Of a stretch of 64,000 bases of DNA, positions 8,514 through 17,172 are shown in pieces; the first letter of the stretch is position 1; each line of letters opens with the position of its first letter. The stretch is taken from positions 1 through 64,000 of the forward strand of contig NZ_JAAAMV010000005.1 in assembly GCF_009909185.1 (NCBI RefSeq), written 5' to 3'. The notes below the pieces were generated by a model. The model worked only from the letters and a program-made list of their open reading frames with translations, was not told the origin of the DNA and did not search any database. Made by a program: the position numbers and the translations under genes. This stretch comes from Paenibacillus glycinis (GTDB lineage Bacteria > Bacillota > Bacilli > Paenibacillales > Paenibacillaceae).

Positions 8514-9035
8514 TTGAAAACGAAAAAGTTGATCCTTCCTGCCGTGCTTGGCTTGTCCCTGCTGCCCCCCGCGATCGCGAACGCCGATTCGGCGCCGACG
8601 CCGTCAGCGACGGCGTATGCCGAGACGATGCCTTCCGATTCTCTTACGCTGTGCACGATCAAGCTGAAAGTGAACGATCCCATGCTCAGCTATAACGGCA
8701 GCGTGTCGGCCATGGACACGACGCCGATGCTCTGGCGCGGCAACGTGTACGTGCCGGTGCGCGCGTTGGGCGAGGGCGTCGGCGCGAAAGTCTCCTGGGA
8801 CGCCGCGTCCGGCGCGACCGTGGTGTGGGCCGGGGACGACGCCATGAAGATCTGGCTGGGCAGGGAAGCGATGGACGTGAACGGGGCCAGCATCGCCCTC
8901 GGTTCGAAGGTCATCATGAACGACGACGGCCGCGTCATGGTTCCGCTTCGCGTTCTTGCGAAGCAGCTGGGCTGGGACGTGGATTACAGCACGTTGGACT
9001 GGTCGGTCACGCTGACGAAGATGATGAGTCAATAA
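8514..9035 (+). CDS. Secreted stalk-domain protein (copper amine oxidase N-terminal-like)
   Basis: A 173-residue protein starting at TTG (AAGGAG about 10 bases upstream). It has a signal peptide (LILPAVLGLSLLPPAIANA, residues 5-23, probable cleavage at ANA-DS) and a tandem of the 'stalk' module typical of Paenibacillaceae surface proteins: VYVPVRALGEGVGAKVSWD followed by the second strand set and VMVPLRVLAKQLGWDVDY. The module is named after copper amine oxidase but has no oxidase activity; it usually tethers extracellular proteins. No catalytic domain is fused here. It is a single gene closed by the strong hairpin at 9066. Confidence 0.85.
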   Translation: MKTKKLILPAVLGLSLLPPAIANADSAPTPSATAYAETMPSDSLTLCTIKLKVNDPMLSYNGSVSAMDTTPMLWRGNVYVPVRALGEGVGAKVSWDAASGATVVWAGDDAMKIWLGREAMDVNGASIALGSKVIMNDDGRVMVPLRVLAKQLGWDVDYSTLDWSVTLTKMMSQ

Positions 9036-9065
9036 CGCGCGGTATCGCGATAGAACCGCATAAAG

Positions 9066-9097
9066 AGAGGCCGCCCGGGTTCGCCCGGGCGGCCTCT
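9066..9097. terminator. Shared terminator between convergent genes
   Basis: A perfect 14-bp GC-rich stem (9066-9079 with 9084-9097) with a TTCG tetraloop. The T tract is short on both sides, but it sits exactly between two convergent stops. Confidence 0.75.
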
Positions 9098-9133
9098 TCA
9101 TGTTCAGCGATGCTTTTGGGCAAACTGCCCGTA

Positions 9134-9919
9134 TCAGCGCGCCAATTTGCGCTCGAAATCCGTGAGGCTCTGATCGCCCGAGATGAACAATCGCTTCAAT
9201 AGATACGGATCCTGCGCGGACGAGGTCCAGCCGTCGTCGAACGTAAAGGCGTAACGGTAGCCGCTCTGCTTGACGAGCCGCATCGTCTCCTCGCTGCGCA
9301 GCCCGTACGGATAGGCGATGGCCGTCACCGGGGTGCCGAGGTTTTGCTCGATCGCGGCTTTGGAGCCGGCGATCTCGTCGCGCTGCGCCTTCGCCGGATG
9401 AAGCGGCAAGTACGGATGCGTGCGCGTATGCGCCATGATGTCCCAACCCGCCCCTTGCATCGCCTTGATCTGGTCCCATGTCAGGTAATCCGGTCCGCCG
9501 ACCCAGTTCGTGACCAGGAACTCCGTCGCCTGGAAGCCGTATTCCTTCAGCACGGGCAGCGCGGCGCTGTAGTTGTTCCTGTAGCCGTCGTCGAAGGTAA
9601 TGAGCACTTCCTTGCCGTCGGAAGGCTCCTTGCCCGAAAGGATCGTTCCGAATTCCTGCAGGCTGATGCTGCGAAAGCCCTTGTCGTGCAGCCACCGCAT
9701 CTCCTCGCGGAACCGCTCCGGCGAGACGACGTATTCGTTGCCTTCTCCATGATCCGCAATGGAATGATAGCATAACACCGGTATACGCGCTTCGGACGCA
9801 TCGGCCGAAGCAAAAGCGACCGTCCGCTTGAACTCCAGCAGCTGGCCGACCGCGAAAAACAGCGACGCGACCATGAACAGCAGCATGGCGGCCGATATCA
9901 GAATCCTTCGTTTTCTCAT
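9134..9919 (-). CDS. Membrane-anchored polysaccharide deacetylase
   Basis: About 261 residues from the ATG at 9919, chosen because it is followed directly by RKRR and a transmembrane segment (residues 6-24) and preceded by GGGGG; longer in-frame starts exist up to 9970. The NodB-type domain has CYHSI at 50-54, TFDDG (metal-binding D110-D111) and AHTRTHP (metal-binding histidines). It is of the PgaB/IcaB-like CE4 subgroup, which removes N- or O-acetyl groups from cell-wall or exported polysaccharides outside the membrane. The exact substrate cannot be told. The neighbours are unrelated, so it is likely monocistronic. Confidence 0.88.
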   Translation of the reverse strand: MRKRRILISAAMLLFMVASLFFAVGQLLEFKRTVAFASADASEARIPVLCYHSIADHGEGNEYVVSPERFREEMRWLHDKGFRSISLQEFGTILSGKEPSDGKEVLITFDDGYRNNYSAALPVLKEYGFQATEFLVTNWVGGPDYLTWDQIKAMQGAGWDIMAHTRTHPYLPLHPAKAQRDEIAGSKAAIEQNLGTPVTAIAYPYGLRSEETMRLVKQSGYRYAFTFDDGWTSSAQDPYLLKRLFISGDQSLTDFERKLAR

Positions 9920-10087
9920 CGCGCAATCCCCCGCTGACATAACCTTCTTCGTAGCTCTATCATACGCCAATTCGCCGGATAGGAGCTACTGTTACATGAT
10001 TCCTAGGCTGCATGCCTCAGGCTGGCCTCCGCTCGCGGTGACGCGGCAGAGAGACGAAGGCCTGTTCCCCCGCCGGGAGCGAACGTG

Positions 10088-10093
10088 TATAAT
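10088..10093 (+). promoter_or_regulatory. Candidate -10 box for the MFS gene
   Basis: Perfect TATAAT with G upstream (GTGTATAAT), 46 bases before the start codon. No clear -35 is present at the right spacing. Confidence 0.45.
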
Positions 10094-10139
10094 GGGAGGG
10101 CCCTTAACCAGGAAACCTTACACCTAGAGGAAGTTGCGC

Positions 10140-11420
10140 ATGCGAATCAGAGATTGGGATACGAATTTGAAAATCCGCCTCGGCGGAGAAACCGCGTTTA
10201 ACGTGATCTTCTGGACGTTTTTTCCGTTCTTGTCCATTTATTTTACCAAAGCGTTCGGCAAGGGCTGGACGGGGACGCTCCTCGTGCTGTCCCAGCTGCT
10301 CTCCGTGCTCGGCAACCTGATCGGCGGCTACTGCGCGGACCGCTTCGGCCGCAAGCGGATGATGGTGTTCGCGGCGAGCGGTCAATCCTTCGGCTACGCG
10401 CTGTTCGCCTGCGCGGCTTCGCCATGGCTGGACATGCCGGTCGCGAGCTTCGTCGGCTTCAGCCTGGCCAGCTTCTTCGGCGCCTTGTACTGGCCGGCCA
10501 GCCAGGCGATGGTCGCGGACGTCGTCGACGCCAAGCATCAATCCGGCGTCTTCGCCATCTTCTATACCGCTTCGAACATGGCCGTCGTCGTCGGGCCGCT
10601 GCTCGGCTCGCTCTTATATGAAGACAATCCGTACGCGGTGCTTGCCGCGGCGGCCGTCATCTGCGCCTTCATCGCCCTCGTCATGAGCCGCCGGCTGGGC
10701 GAGACGCGTCCGTCCTACGTCGCGGACCGGCTCCGGACCGAGGCCGGCGCGCCTTGGTACGGCGCCATCGCCGCGCAGCTGCGCGATTACCGGGTCATCG
10801 CCACGGACCGCGTGTTCCTGCTCTTCAGCATCGCGGGCGTGCTGCTCGCGCAGACATTCATGCAGCTCGACCTGCTGTTCCCGGTATTCTTGAAGGAAAC
10901 GGTCCCGCACTCGACGCTGTTCTCCTTCCGCGACTGGGACCTGACGCTGACGGGCCAGCAGCTGTTCGGCCTCGTCGTCTCGGAGAACGGGCTGTTCGTC
11001 GCGATCTTCACGGTCGTCGTCACCAAATGGATGACGATGTACCGGGACCGGCTCGTGTTCATCGGCGGCGCGCTCTTCTATGCCGTCGGCATGATCATGT
11101 TCAGCAACATGTCCACGTTCTGGGGCTTTACGTCCGCGGTCGCGGTCTTCACGCTGGCCGAGCTCATGTCCGCCGGACCGCAGCAGGCCTTCGTCGCGCG
11201 GCTGGCGCCGGAGGAGATGCGCGCGCAGTATTTCGCGGCCGCCAGCCTGCGCTTCACGCTCGGCCGCACCATCGCCCCGATTTCCATTCCGATGACGGGC
11301 TGGATCGGGTTCAAGTGGACGTTCGCGCTGCTCGCCTTGCTGGCCGTGCTCTCGGCAGCGATCTACCACGCCATGTTCAATCGGCTGGAAGAGCCGCCGA
11401 AGCAGCCGAAGACCGCCTGA
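10140..11420 (+). CDS. MFS transporter
   Basis: About 426 residues with roughly 12 hydrophobic segments. Between segments 2 and 3 lies GGYCADRFGRKRMM, the classic MFS loop motif (GxxxDRxGRR). The N-terminal half ends near a charged central loop (RRLGETRPSY...). ATG 10140 is preferred over TTG 10134 because GAGGAAG ends 7 bases before it. It most resembles drug/multidrug efflux or MdtG/YttB-like permeases; the substrate cannot be read from sequence. It is a single-gene unit with its own terminator. Confidence 0.9.
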   Translation: MRIRDWDTNLKIRLGGETAFNVIFWTFFPFLSIYFTKAFGKGWTGTLLVLSQLLSVLGNLIGGYCADRFGRKRMMVFAASGQSFGYALFACAASPWLDMPVASFVGFSLASFFGALYWPASQAMVADVVDAKHQSGVFAIFYTASNMAVVVGPLLGSLLYEDNPYAVLAAAAVICAFIALVMSRRLGETRPSYVADRLRTEAGAPWYGAIAAQLRDYRVIATDRVFLLFSIAGVLLAQTFMQLDLLFPVFLKETVPHSTLFSFRDWDLTLTGQQLFGLVVSENGLFVAIFTVVVTKWMTMYRDRLVFIGGALFYAVGMIMFSNMSTFWGFTSAVAVFTLAELMSAGPQQAFVARLAPEEMRAQYFAAASLRFTLGRTIAPISIPMTGWIGFKWTFALLALLAVLSAAIYHAMFNRLEEPPKQPKTA

Positions 11421-11459
11421 CGACCTTGCGGGCGGAGCCTGCCGATTGCAATTTCGAGG

Positions 11460-11493
11460 CAGCCCGGAGCATTTTGCTCCGGGCTGTCTTTTT
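11460..11493 (+). terminator. Rho-independent terminator of the MFS gene
   Basis: A perfect 12-bp stem (11460-11471 with 11475-11486), 3-base loop, then TCTTTTT. Confidence 0.92.
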
Positions 11494-11521
11494 GCGCTTC
11501 GTCCGGGGACGAAAGCATGAA

Positions 11522-11550
11522 AGCCCCGCAATCTTCGCGATTGCGGGGCC
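11522..11550 (-). terminator. Terminator of the XRE-cupin gene
   Basis: An 11-bp stem GCCCCGCAATC/GATTGCGGGGC (11524-11534 with 11540-11550) followed on the minus strand by TTTCATG. It lies about 65 bases past the regulator's stop. Confidence 0.75.
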
Positions 11551-11562
11551 TTTCCAGGCGTA

Positions 11563-11619
11563 TGGACTGTCCGCTCCTGACTGGACTGTCCGTTCCTGAC
11601 TGGACTGTCCGTTCCTTAC
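11563..11619. repeat. Three 19-bp direct repeats
   Basis: TGGACTGTCCGCTCCTGAC and two near copies stand head to tail at 11563, 11582 and 11601. The third overlaps the stop codon of the XRE-cupin gene (11616-11618). Each contains GGACTGTCC, an imperfect dyad. Confidence 0.85.
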
Positions 11620-12176
11620 ATGAGTTCGAGATACGGCTCCGCCTGCTCGGTCTCCGTGTAGATGGCGATGAGCACGACCGCCGTCTCTTCCCCGATATTC
11701 CGCACGAGATGCGGCGTGCAGGCGTTCCAGCTGAAGGAGTCGCCTTCCCCGAACTCGGCCGCGTCTTCCCCCTGCTCGGCGTAGATCCTGCCCTTGATGA
11801 CGAGATGCACCTCTTCGCCCTCGTGCGCGCGGGGCGTCTCGCCCGTCGATCCGCCCGGCGGCATCTCGACCAGCATCATCCGCATGTTCTTCGCGGCGCT
11901 CAGATGCTCGACCTTGAGCCGTTCCGGTCCGCTCGTCGTGACTTTCCGGTCTGCCCGGCGGACGATCTGCATGCGATCTTCCTTTTGCAGCAGCAGATAG
12001 GCCAGCGGAACCTTAAGCGCCTTCGCGATGTTTTCCAGCGTCGCGATGGACGGGGACGTCTTGTTCGTCTCGACCTGGCTCATGAAGCCTTGGGACAACC
12101 CCGTATCTTCGCAGATCTGAGCGATGGTGACGTTCTTGCGCTTCCGGATCGCCCGGATGGCCGTGCCGATATCCAT
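11616..12176 (-). CDS. XRE-family regulator with cupin sensor domain
   Basis: 186 residues. Residues 6-62 form an XRE helix-turn-helix (TIAQICEDTGLSQGFMSQVE as helices 2-3). Residues about 100-180 form a small cupin (GGSTGETPRAHEGEEVHLVIKG with HxxxE-type ligands, then GDSFSWNACTPH). This architecture (PuuR-like) is a ligand-sensing repressor or activator, often of catabolic genes. It is divergent from the esterase/dioxygenase pair with a 162-base gap that holds repeated GTTAAAT boxes, so those genes are the likely targets. The ligand is unknown. Confidence 0.88.
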   Translation of the reverse strand: MDIGTAIRAIRKRKNVTIAQICEDTGLSQGFMSQVETNKTSPSIATLENIAKALKVPLAYLLLQKEDRMQIVRRADRKVTTSGPERLKVEHLSAAKNMRMMLVEMPPGGSTGETPRAHEGEEVHLVIKGRIYAEQGEDAAEFGEGDSFSWNACTPHLVRNIGEETAVVLIAIYTETEQAEPYLELM

Positions 12177-12213
12177 GCGCGTTCATCCCCTCGAAAATAT
12201 TTGTCATACAAAA

Positions 12214-12269
12214 GTTAAATTCATATTAACAATAAATCGATTGACATGCCAGTCGCCTAACGTTAAATT
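12214..12269 (+). promoter_or_regulatory. Promoter of the esterase/dioxygenase pair with candidate operator repeats
   Basis: TTGACA (12241-12246) and TAAATT (12264-12269) are spaced by 17 bases. GTTAAAT occurs at 12214-12220, facing ATTAAC at 12225-12230, and again at 12262-12268 over the -10. These repeats are placed where a divergently encoded XRE-cupin repressor would be expected to bind. The operator role is inference. Confidence 0.6.
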
Positions 12270-12338
12270 AGTCATATAGATTTTATTTTTCTATTACTAA
12301 TATTATCGAACAACATTCCCGAAAGGAGCGGAATCGCC

Positions 12339-13007
12339 ATGGAATCGGCATTCCATTACGACGTTCATCTGCCGCCTCGGCTCGCAGCGGGTCAGCGGTA
12401 TCCCGTGATCTTCACGCTGCACGGCAAAGGCTCGAACGAGCGGAACATGTTCGGCTTGGCGTCGGCGCTATCGGAGGCGTTCATCATCGTCGGCATTCGC
12501 GGCAACCGGACGCTCGGCAGCGGCTACCAATATTACGACCTCAAGAGCATCGGCAACCCGATCCGGGAGCAGTTCGACGAGGCGATGCGGGAATTGGCGG
12601 CGTTCATCGGCGCGGCTTCGGAGGCGTATCCGATCGACCCGGGCAGACGTTATCTGCTCGGCTTCAGCCAGGGCGCGATATTGGCCATGTCGCTCGCGCT
12701 GACGATGGGCGACCGATTGAAGGGCATCGTGGCGCTGAACGGCTACGTGCCGGAATTCGTCAAGGCCGAATACCCGCTTCGGAGCGTGCAGGACGTATCG
12801 GTCTTCATTTCCCACGGCGAATTCGATTCGGTGTTCCCGGTCGGCATCGGCCGTGACAATGCGGCGTATTTCCAAGGCCTCACCTCCCGCCTGACGTTCA
12901 AAACATACCCGGCCGACCACGGCGTCCCGCCCGAGAACCAACGGGATTATACCGAATGGCTGCTGCAGGATGCCTTCTATTCGACGAATGAGGAGCGATG
13001 GACATGA
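12339..13007 (+). CDS. Carboxylesterase/phospholipase-type alpha/beta hydrolase (MhqD-like)
   Basis: 222 residues with the alpha/beta hydrolase serine-esterase signature: LHGKGSN near residue 27, nucleophile S110 in GFSQG, then D163 (HGEFDSVFP) and H194 (ADHGVP) completing the triad. It resembles B. subtilis MhqD/YodD-type hydrolases, associated with quinone stress. No signal peptide is present, so it is cytoplasmic. GAAAGGAGCGG precedes the ATG. It overlaps the dioxygenase gene by 10 bases, which implies a shared aromatic or quinone substrate pathway. Confidence 0.87.
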   Translation: MESAFHYDVHLPPRLAAGQRYPVIFTLHGKGSNERNMFGLASALSEAFIIVGIRGNRTLGSGYQYYDLKSIGNPIREQFDEAMRELAAFIGAASEAYPIDPGRRYLLGFSQGAILAMSLALTMGDRLKGIVALNGYVPEFVKAEYPLRSVQDVSVFISHGEFDSVFPVGIGRDNAAYFQGLTSRLTFKTYPADHGVPPENQRDYTEWLLQDAFYSTNEERWT

Positions 13008-13774
13008 TACCGGCTTATTTCTTCGCGCACGGCGCGCCTTCGCTTGTGCTTGAGCGGCATGCGTACACGGATTTTCTCGCGGGCTTCGCGGGCGGCATCG
13101 CCCGGCCGAAAGCGATCGTGCTGTTCTCCGCCCACTGGGAACGAACGGAGCAGACGATCGGCGCCGTCGACGCGCACGAGACGATTTACGACTTTTCGGG
13201 CTTTCAGGAAGAGCTCTACCGCATAACTTATCCGGCGGTTGGTGACCGTAAGCTTAGCGAAAACATTCAAGCCTTGCTTGCGAAGCACGGCATTCCGAGC
13301 GGCTTCGACGGCGCGCGCGGACTGGACCACGGCGCTTGGGCGGTGCTCAAGCTCCTCTATCCCGATGCGGATATTCCGGTCGTGGCCATGTCCGTCAACC
13401 GGCACTTGACCAACGAGGAGCAGTACCGGATCGGCAGCGCGCTCGCGGAATTAAGGGAGCAGGACGTGCTCGTTATCGGCAGCGGCGGCACCGTCCACAA
13501 CCTGCGGCGGTTGAATTGGCGCGCGGGCGAAGCCGACGCCTGGGCCGAGGAATTCGACCGCTGGCTGCAAGGCAAGCTCGAAGCCTGGGACACCGAAGCG
13601 CTGTTCGATTACCGCAATCAGGCGCCCTACGCCCAGGATGCGGTGCCGACGAACGAGCACTTCATCCCGCTGCTCATCGCGATGGGCGCCGGCAGCCGCA
13701 ACCGCGAGGCGAAGCTGCTACACCGCAGCTACCAGCTCGGCAGTCTGAGTCTCAGCTGCTGGCAATTCGATTGA
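12998..13774 (+). CDS. Class III extradiol-type dioxygenase (DODA/YgiD family)
   Basis: 258 residues. The family coordinates a metal ion through histidines matching H11 (FAHGAPS), H46 (SAHWE), H167 (GTVHNLR) and H221 (NEHFIPL); all four are present. LDHGAW (H111) is the usual catalytic region. Known members open catechol rings, such as 4,5-DOPA dioxygenase. The start lies inside the end of the esterase gene, so both are one operon behind the promoter at 12241 and followed by the terminator at 13861. The true substrate is unknown. Confidence 0.88.
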   Translation: MDMIPAYFFAHGAPSLVLERHAYTDFLAGFAGGIARPKAIVLFSAHWERTEQTIGAVDAHETIYDFSGFQEELYRITYPAVGDRKLSENIQALLAKHGIPSGFDGARGLDHGAWAVLKLLYPDADIPVVAMSVNRHLTNEEQYRIGSALAELREQDVLVIGSGGTVHNLRRLNWRAGEADAWAEEFDRWLQGKLEAWDTEALFDYRNQAPYAQDAVPTNEHFIPLLIAMGAGSRNREAKLLHRSYQLGSLSLSCWQFD

Positions 13775-13860
13775 ATATGGCTCCCCCCGCAAGACTCGGG
13801 ACACATTTATGCGATAGTTAATAACCCTCCGGCAGCGATGCCGGAGCGCGATAATCGGAC

Positions 13861-13893
13861 AAAACCCGCAATCCGGCCGGATTGCGGGTTTTT
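13861..13893 (+). terminator. Terminator of the esterase/dioxygenase operon
   Basis: A near-perfect palindrome, AAAACCCGCAATCCGG followed by its complement, ending in TTTTT. A smaller CTCCGGCA/TGCCGGAG hairpin precedes it near 13825. Confidence 0.88.
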
Positions 13894-14009
13894 GAGCATA
13901 ATGGAGACTTTCGCGCTGCCACGGCTTCAACCGGCCGGACACGGTCCTAGCATCGTCTTCAGACCGAATTCGGCTCGCGGCGAAGAGTTTATGCTTTTTT
14001 TCGAATTGG

Positions 14010-14041
14010 TTTAGAGTTTGTTTAGCGGCAGCGGCTACAAT
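14010..14041 (+). promoter_or_regulatory. Promoter of the two-component operon with TTTAG direct repeats
   Basis: TTTAG occurs at 14010-14014 and 14021-14025, spaced by 11 bases (one helical turn), and TACAAT (-10) follows at 14036-14041. OmpR-family regulators bind direct repeats with this spacing in place of a good -35, so autoregulation by the encoded response regulator is plausible. Confidence 0.5.
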
Positions 14042-14063
14042 GGGAGGGAAAGGAGCTTCGCCC

Positions 14064-15581
14064 ATGTCCATCCGAACGAAATTGCTCTTCTCTTACATCG
14101 CGATGATCGTCATTCCCGTCGCGCTGTTCGGGCTTGCCGTCATGACGGCGGCGGGCATCTATATGCGCGACATCGCGCCCGGAGAAGGCGGCAGCCCGGC
14201 GCAGCACCTTTCCGCGTCCTTCACCGCCCTCCGCGACCTGTTCGGCGGGCGCAACGAGCTGGCATCCGGCCTGCGGTTCGTCGCCAAGCATGACCCGCGC
14301 CTGCTAAGCGATCCGGCGTTCCTCTCCGAAACGGAAACGGCGCTGGCGAAAGCCGACGCCGGCATCGTGGTGCTCGCGGGCGATTCGGCGGCTTACGTCT
14401 CCCCCGGTCTGGACGCGGCCGGCGTCTTGAGCCGGCTGCAACGGGAGAGCGGCGGCGATTCCGGCGGCTGGCCGCCGCGCAAGCCCGGCGGCACGAGCAT
14501 GGACAGCATCGCCTACACGGCTCCGGACGGCAGTGCCGGCACCTTGATCATCGCGTCGGACATGGAACCGGTCGCGCGGTTCTTCCGCAAATTCGTGCCG
14601 GCCGTGCTGCTCGCGCTGCTCGGCGCGCTGACGCTCACGAACGGCGTGCTGACGTACCTCGTCTCGCGCAGCATCGTCAAGCCGCTGTACGCGCTCAAAG
14701 CAGCTGCCGGGCAGATCCGCGTGGGCGAGCTGGACCGGCCCGTCCGGCTGCGGCGGCAGGACGAGATCGGGCAGCTGGGTTCGGCTTTCGAAGAGATGCG
14801 CGTTCGCCTCAAGGATTCCATCGACGCGGGACTCCAGCTGGAACGGAACCGCAAGGAGATGCTGGCCAGCATCTCCCATGATCTCAAAACGCCCATCACC
14901 GCCATTCAGGGCTGCGCGGAATGCCTGCGGGACGGCATCGCCGACACCGAGGAGCAGCGGCAGAAATACGTCACGATGATCCTCGGCAAGACCGCCGGCA
15001 TGAACCGGATGATCGAAGATCTGCTGCTCTACTCGACGCTCGATATCGGCAGGCTGCCCTTCCGCTTCGAGCGGCTCGACATCGCGGCGTATATGCGCGA
15101 GGCGGTCGAGGAGCTGCGGCTCGATCCGCGCATGAACGGCGTCCGCCTCGATTACGATAACGCCGCTGCCCGCCCGCTCTACGTTCAAGCCGACCGCGAG
15201 AAGCTGCACCGGGCCGTCCTGAACGTCGTCGACAACAGCCTGAAGCATATGGAACGCGAACCGCGGATGCTGCGCTTCGAGCTGCTTGCACCGGATACGG
15301 GCTCGACAGGCTCAATCGCCCTGCGAATAACGGACAACGGATCGGGCATTCCGGAAGACGCCCTGCCCCATGTTTTCGACCGTTTCTTTCGCGCTGAGCC
15401 CGCCCGGCGTTCGGATGACGGCAGCAGCGGCTTGGGGCTCGCCATCGTGAAGCAGATCGTCGAGGAGCACGGCGGGACCGTGCAGGCGCTCCGCGCGCCG
15501 GTTCAAGGCACCTCGATCGTGATCCGGCTCCCCGCCGGGGATGAAGAAGCAGCGAACGAACAGAGAGGAGGACGGTCATGA
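14064..15581 (+). CDS. Sensor histidine kinase
   Basis: 505 residues from the ATG preceded by GGGAAAGGAG. Transmembrane segments lie at about 7-29 and 175-200 and enclose an extracytoplasmic sensor region of about 145 residues with no recognised domain. A HAMP linker (about 203-255), an HisKA dimerisation helix with phospho-acceptor H272 in SISHDLKTP, and a HATPase domain (VDNSLKH N box, DNGSGI G1, GLGLAIV G2) follow. It should autophosphorylate and pass phosphate to the coupled regulator, which starts within its stop codon (ATGA). The signal is unknown. The kinase-first gene order is less common than regulator-first. Confidence 0.93.
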   Translation: MSIRTKLLFSYIAMIVIPVALFGLAVMTAAGIYMRDIAPGEGGSPAQHLSASFTALRDLFGGRNELASGLRFVAKHDPRLLSDPAFLSETETALAKADAGIVVLAGDSAAYVSPGLDAAGVLSRLQRESGGDSGGWPPRKPGGTSMDSIAYTAPDGSAGTLIIASDMEPVARFFRKFVPAVLLALLGALTLTNGVLTYLVSRSIVKPLYALKAAAGQIRVGELDRPVRLRRQDEIGQLGSAFEEMRVRLKDSIDAGLQLERNRKEMLASISHDLKTPITAIQGCAECLRDGIADTEEQRQKYVTMILGKTAGMNRMIEDLLLYSTLDIGRLPFRFERLDIAAYMREAVEELRLDPRMNGVRLDYDNAAARPLYVQADREKLHRAVLNVVDNSLKHMEREPRMLRFELLAPDTGSTGSIALRITDNGSGIPEDALPHVFDRFFRAEPARRSDDGSSGLGLAIVKQIVEEHGGTVQALRAPVQGTSIVIRLPAGDEEAANEQRGGRS

Positions 15582-16267
15582 AACGCATCTTGATCATCGA
15601 GGACGACCCCGTCATCGCCGAAGTCCAGCGCGACTACTTGCGGGCAAGCGGCTTCGAGGCCGACGTCGCGGACCGGGGCGAGATCGGGCTGGAGATGGCC
15701 TTGCGCGACCGGTACGATCTGATCCTGCTGGATCTCATGCTGCCCGGGATGGACGGGTACGAGATCTGCCGGCGGGTCCGGGACGCCGGCAACGTGCCGA
15801 TCCTGATCGTCTCCGCGAAGAAAGAAGAGATCGATAAAATTCGCGGCTTCGGCTTCGGAGCGGACGATTATATCCTGAAGCCCTTCGGACTCGGGGAGCT
15901 GGTCGCCCGGGTGAAGGCGCATCTGGCGCGCTACGACCGGCTCGTCGGCAGCGGCGAATGGCGGCGGGACGAGCTGCAGCTGCATGGCATCCGCATCGAC
16001 CGGCAGGCCCGACGCGTGTTCGTGAACGGGGACGAGGCGGCGTTTACGGCCAAGGAATACGAGCTGCTGTTCTTCCTCGCGATGAATCCGAACCGCGTCT
16101 TCCGCAAGGAAGAGCTGTTCGAACGTCTCTGGGGCATGAACGCGCTCGGCGATTATGCGACGGTGACGGTCCATATCGGCAAGCTGCGGGAGAAGATCGA
16201 ACGCGATCCGTCCAAGCCCAAGTACGTGGAGACGGTCTGGGGCGTCGGCTACCGCTTCAACCTTTAG
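15578..16267 (+). CDS. OmpR-family response regulator
   Basis: 229 residues: a receiver domain (residues 3-115) with acidic pocket E9/D10, phospho-acceptor D52 (LLDLMLPG) and conserved K102-type lysine in LKPF, then a winged-helix DNA-binding domain (about 130-228) with the RVFRKEELFERLWG recognition region and the typical ending WGVGYRF. It is translationally coupled to the kinase. Its DNA target may include the TTTAG repeats upstream of the operon. The gene 85 bases downstream encodes a membrane protein that could be part of the regulon. Confidence 0.94.
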   Translation: MKRILIIEDDPVIAEVQRDYLRASGFEADVADRGEIGLEMALRDRYDLILLDLMLPGMDGYEICRRVRDAGNVPILIVSAKKEEIDKIRGFGFGADDYILKPFGLGELVARVKAHLARYDRLVGSGEWRRDELQLHGIRIDRQARRVFVNGDEAAFTAKEYELLFFLAMNPNRVFRKEELFERLWGMNALGDYATVTVHIGKLREKIERDPSKPKYVETVWGVGYRFNL

Positions 16268-16351
16268 CCGTCGCTCTTCGTTTCACCGGCCGTTCCTCGG
16301 CTTATCCGTTTATACCGCAAGTCAGCACCATTACCGGGAGGGCGTATCGCC

Positions 16352-16864
16352 ATGAACAAAATCAACCTGCGTCAGCGGCGCGTGCTGCTGCTGCTCCATC
16401 TGATCTTCGCGTCCATCATGCTCGGCGGCCAAGCGACGTTCATCATCCTGGCCCTGACGGCTTCGACGACGGACAGCGCGGCCACGCTGCACATCTGCTA
16501 TTACGTCATGCATCTGCTGGCGGACAGCAGCGTGCGCGCATCGACGATCGGCACGACCGTCACCGGCATCCTGCTGTCGGTGCTCACCTCATGGGGATTA
16601 TTCCGCTATTATTGGCTGATCGCCAAAGAAGCGCTCACGCTGCTGACCATCGTCATCGGCTTCGTCGGGCTCTACGAATGGACGCTTCGCGGCGTTCGGC
16701 GGTCGGCGTCTCCCGCCTTGAACCCGTGGGCGGAGCCGGGATTCACGGTGAACCACACGTGGCTGTGGATCGGGATCCTGCTGCAAACGATCTCCTTGGT
16801 CCTGATGTTCATTTTGTCCGTATGGAAGCCGGGCGGGAAGGTCAAGCCTCGCGGAGCCCGTTGA
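16352..16864 (+). CDS. Four-helix integral membrane protein of unknown function
   Basis: 170 residues with about four hydrophobic segments (roughly 10-33, 50-72, 82-105 and 130-155) and a basic C-terminus. It recalls DUF2269-like proteins but no diagnostic motif can be claimed. GGGAGGG precedes the ATG. It lies 85 bases after the response regulator in the same direction with no clear terminator between, so it may be co-transcribed and belong to the signalling unit. Confidence 0.75.
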   Translation: MNKINLRQRRVLLLLHLIFASIMLGGQATFIILALTASTTDSAATLHICYYVMHLLADSSVRASTIGTTVTGILLSVLTSWGLFRYYWLIAKEALTLLTIVIGFVGLYEWTLRGVRRSASPALNPWAEPGFTVNHTWLWIGILLQTISLVLMFILSVWKPGGKVKPRGAR

Positions 16865-17172
16865 TCCGCGCGCGAAAAAGGCAGTTCGGCGCGCTTGCCG
16901 TATTCGGCGCGCGTCCCGAACTGGCTTATGCTTCATTGCAGGCCTTCGAGGTGAAACAGCGCCTCCATCTCGCGCCATGGTCGCTGCTCCTCCGGCAGCT
17001 CCGGCCGTTCTCGCGTTGCGACTCGGGAACATTCATGAACAACGGCGGCACTTTTCATCCCGCTTTCACAGCCGAGTCCGGACCTGATTGTTTGCTGAAA
17101 GCTTCCGCGGCACGGAACCGCGAAACGACGAAAGACGCCCCGCTTGCTGGACGTCTTCCTTCCTGGCGTTTA
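16865..17172. other. Gene-free stretch with a weak hairpin
   Basis: A 6-bp AAGACG/CGTCTT hairpin near 17130-17158, followed by TTTCGTC on the minus strand, may end the stalk-ankyrin gene. Nothing else is recognised. Confidence 0.4.
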
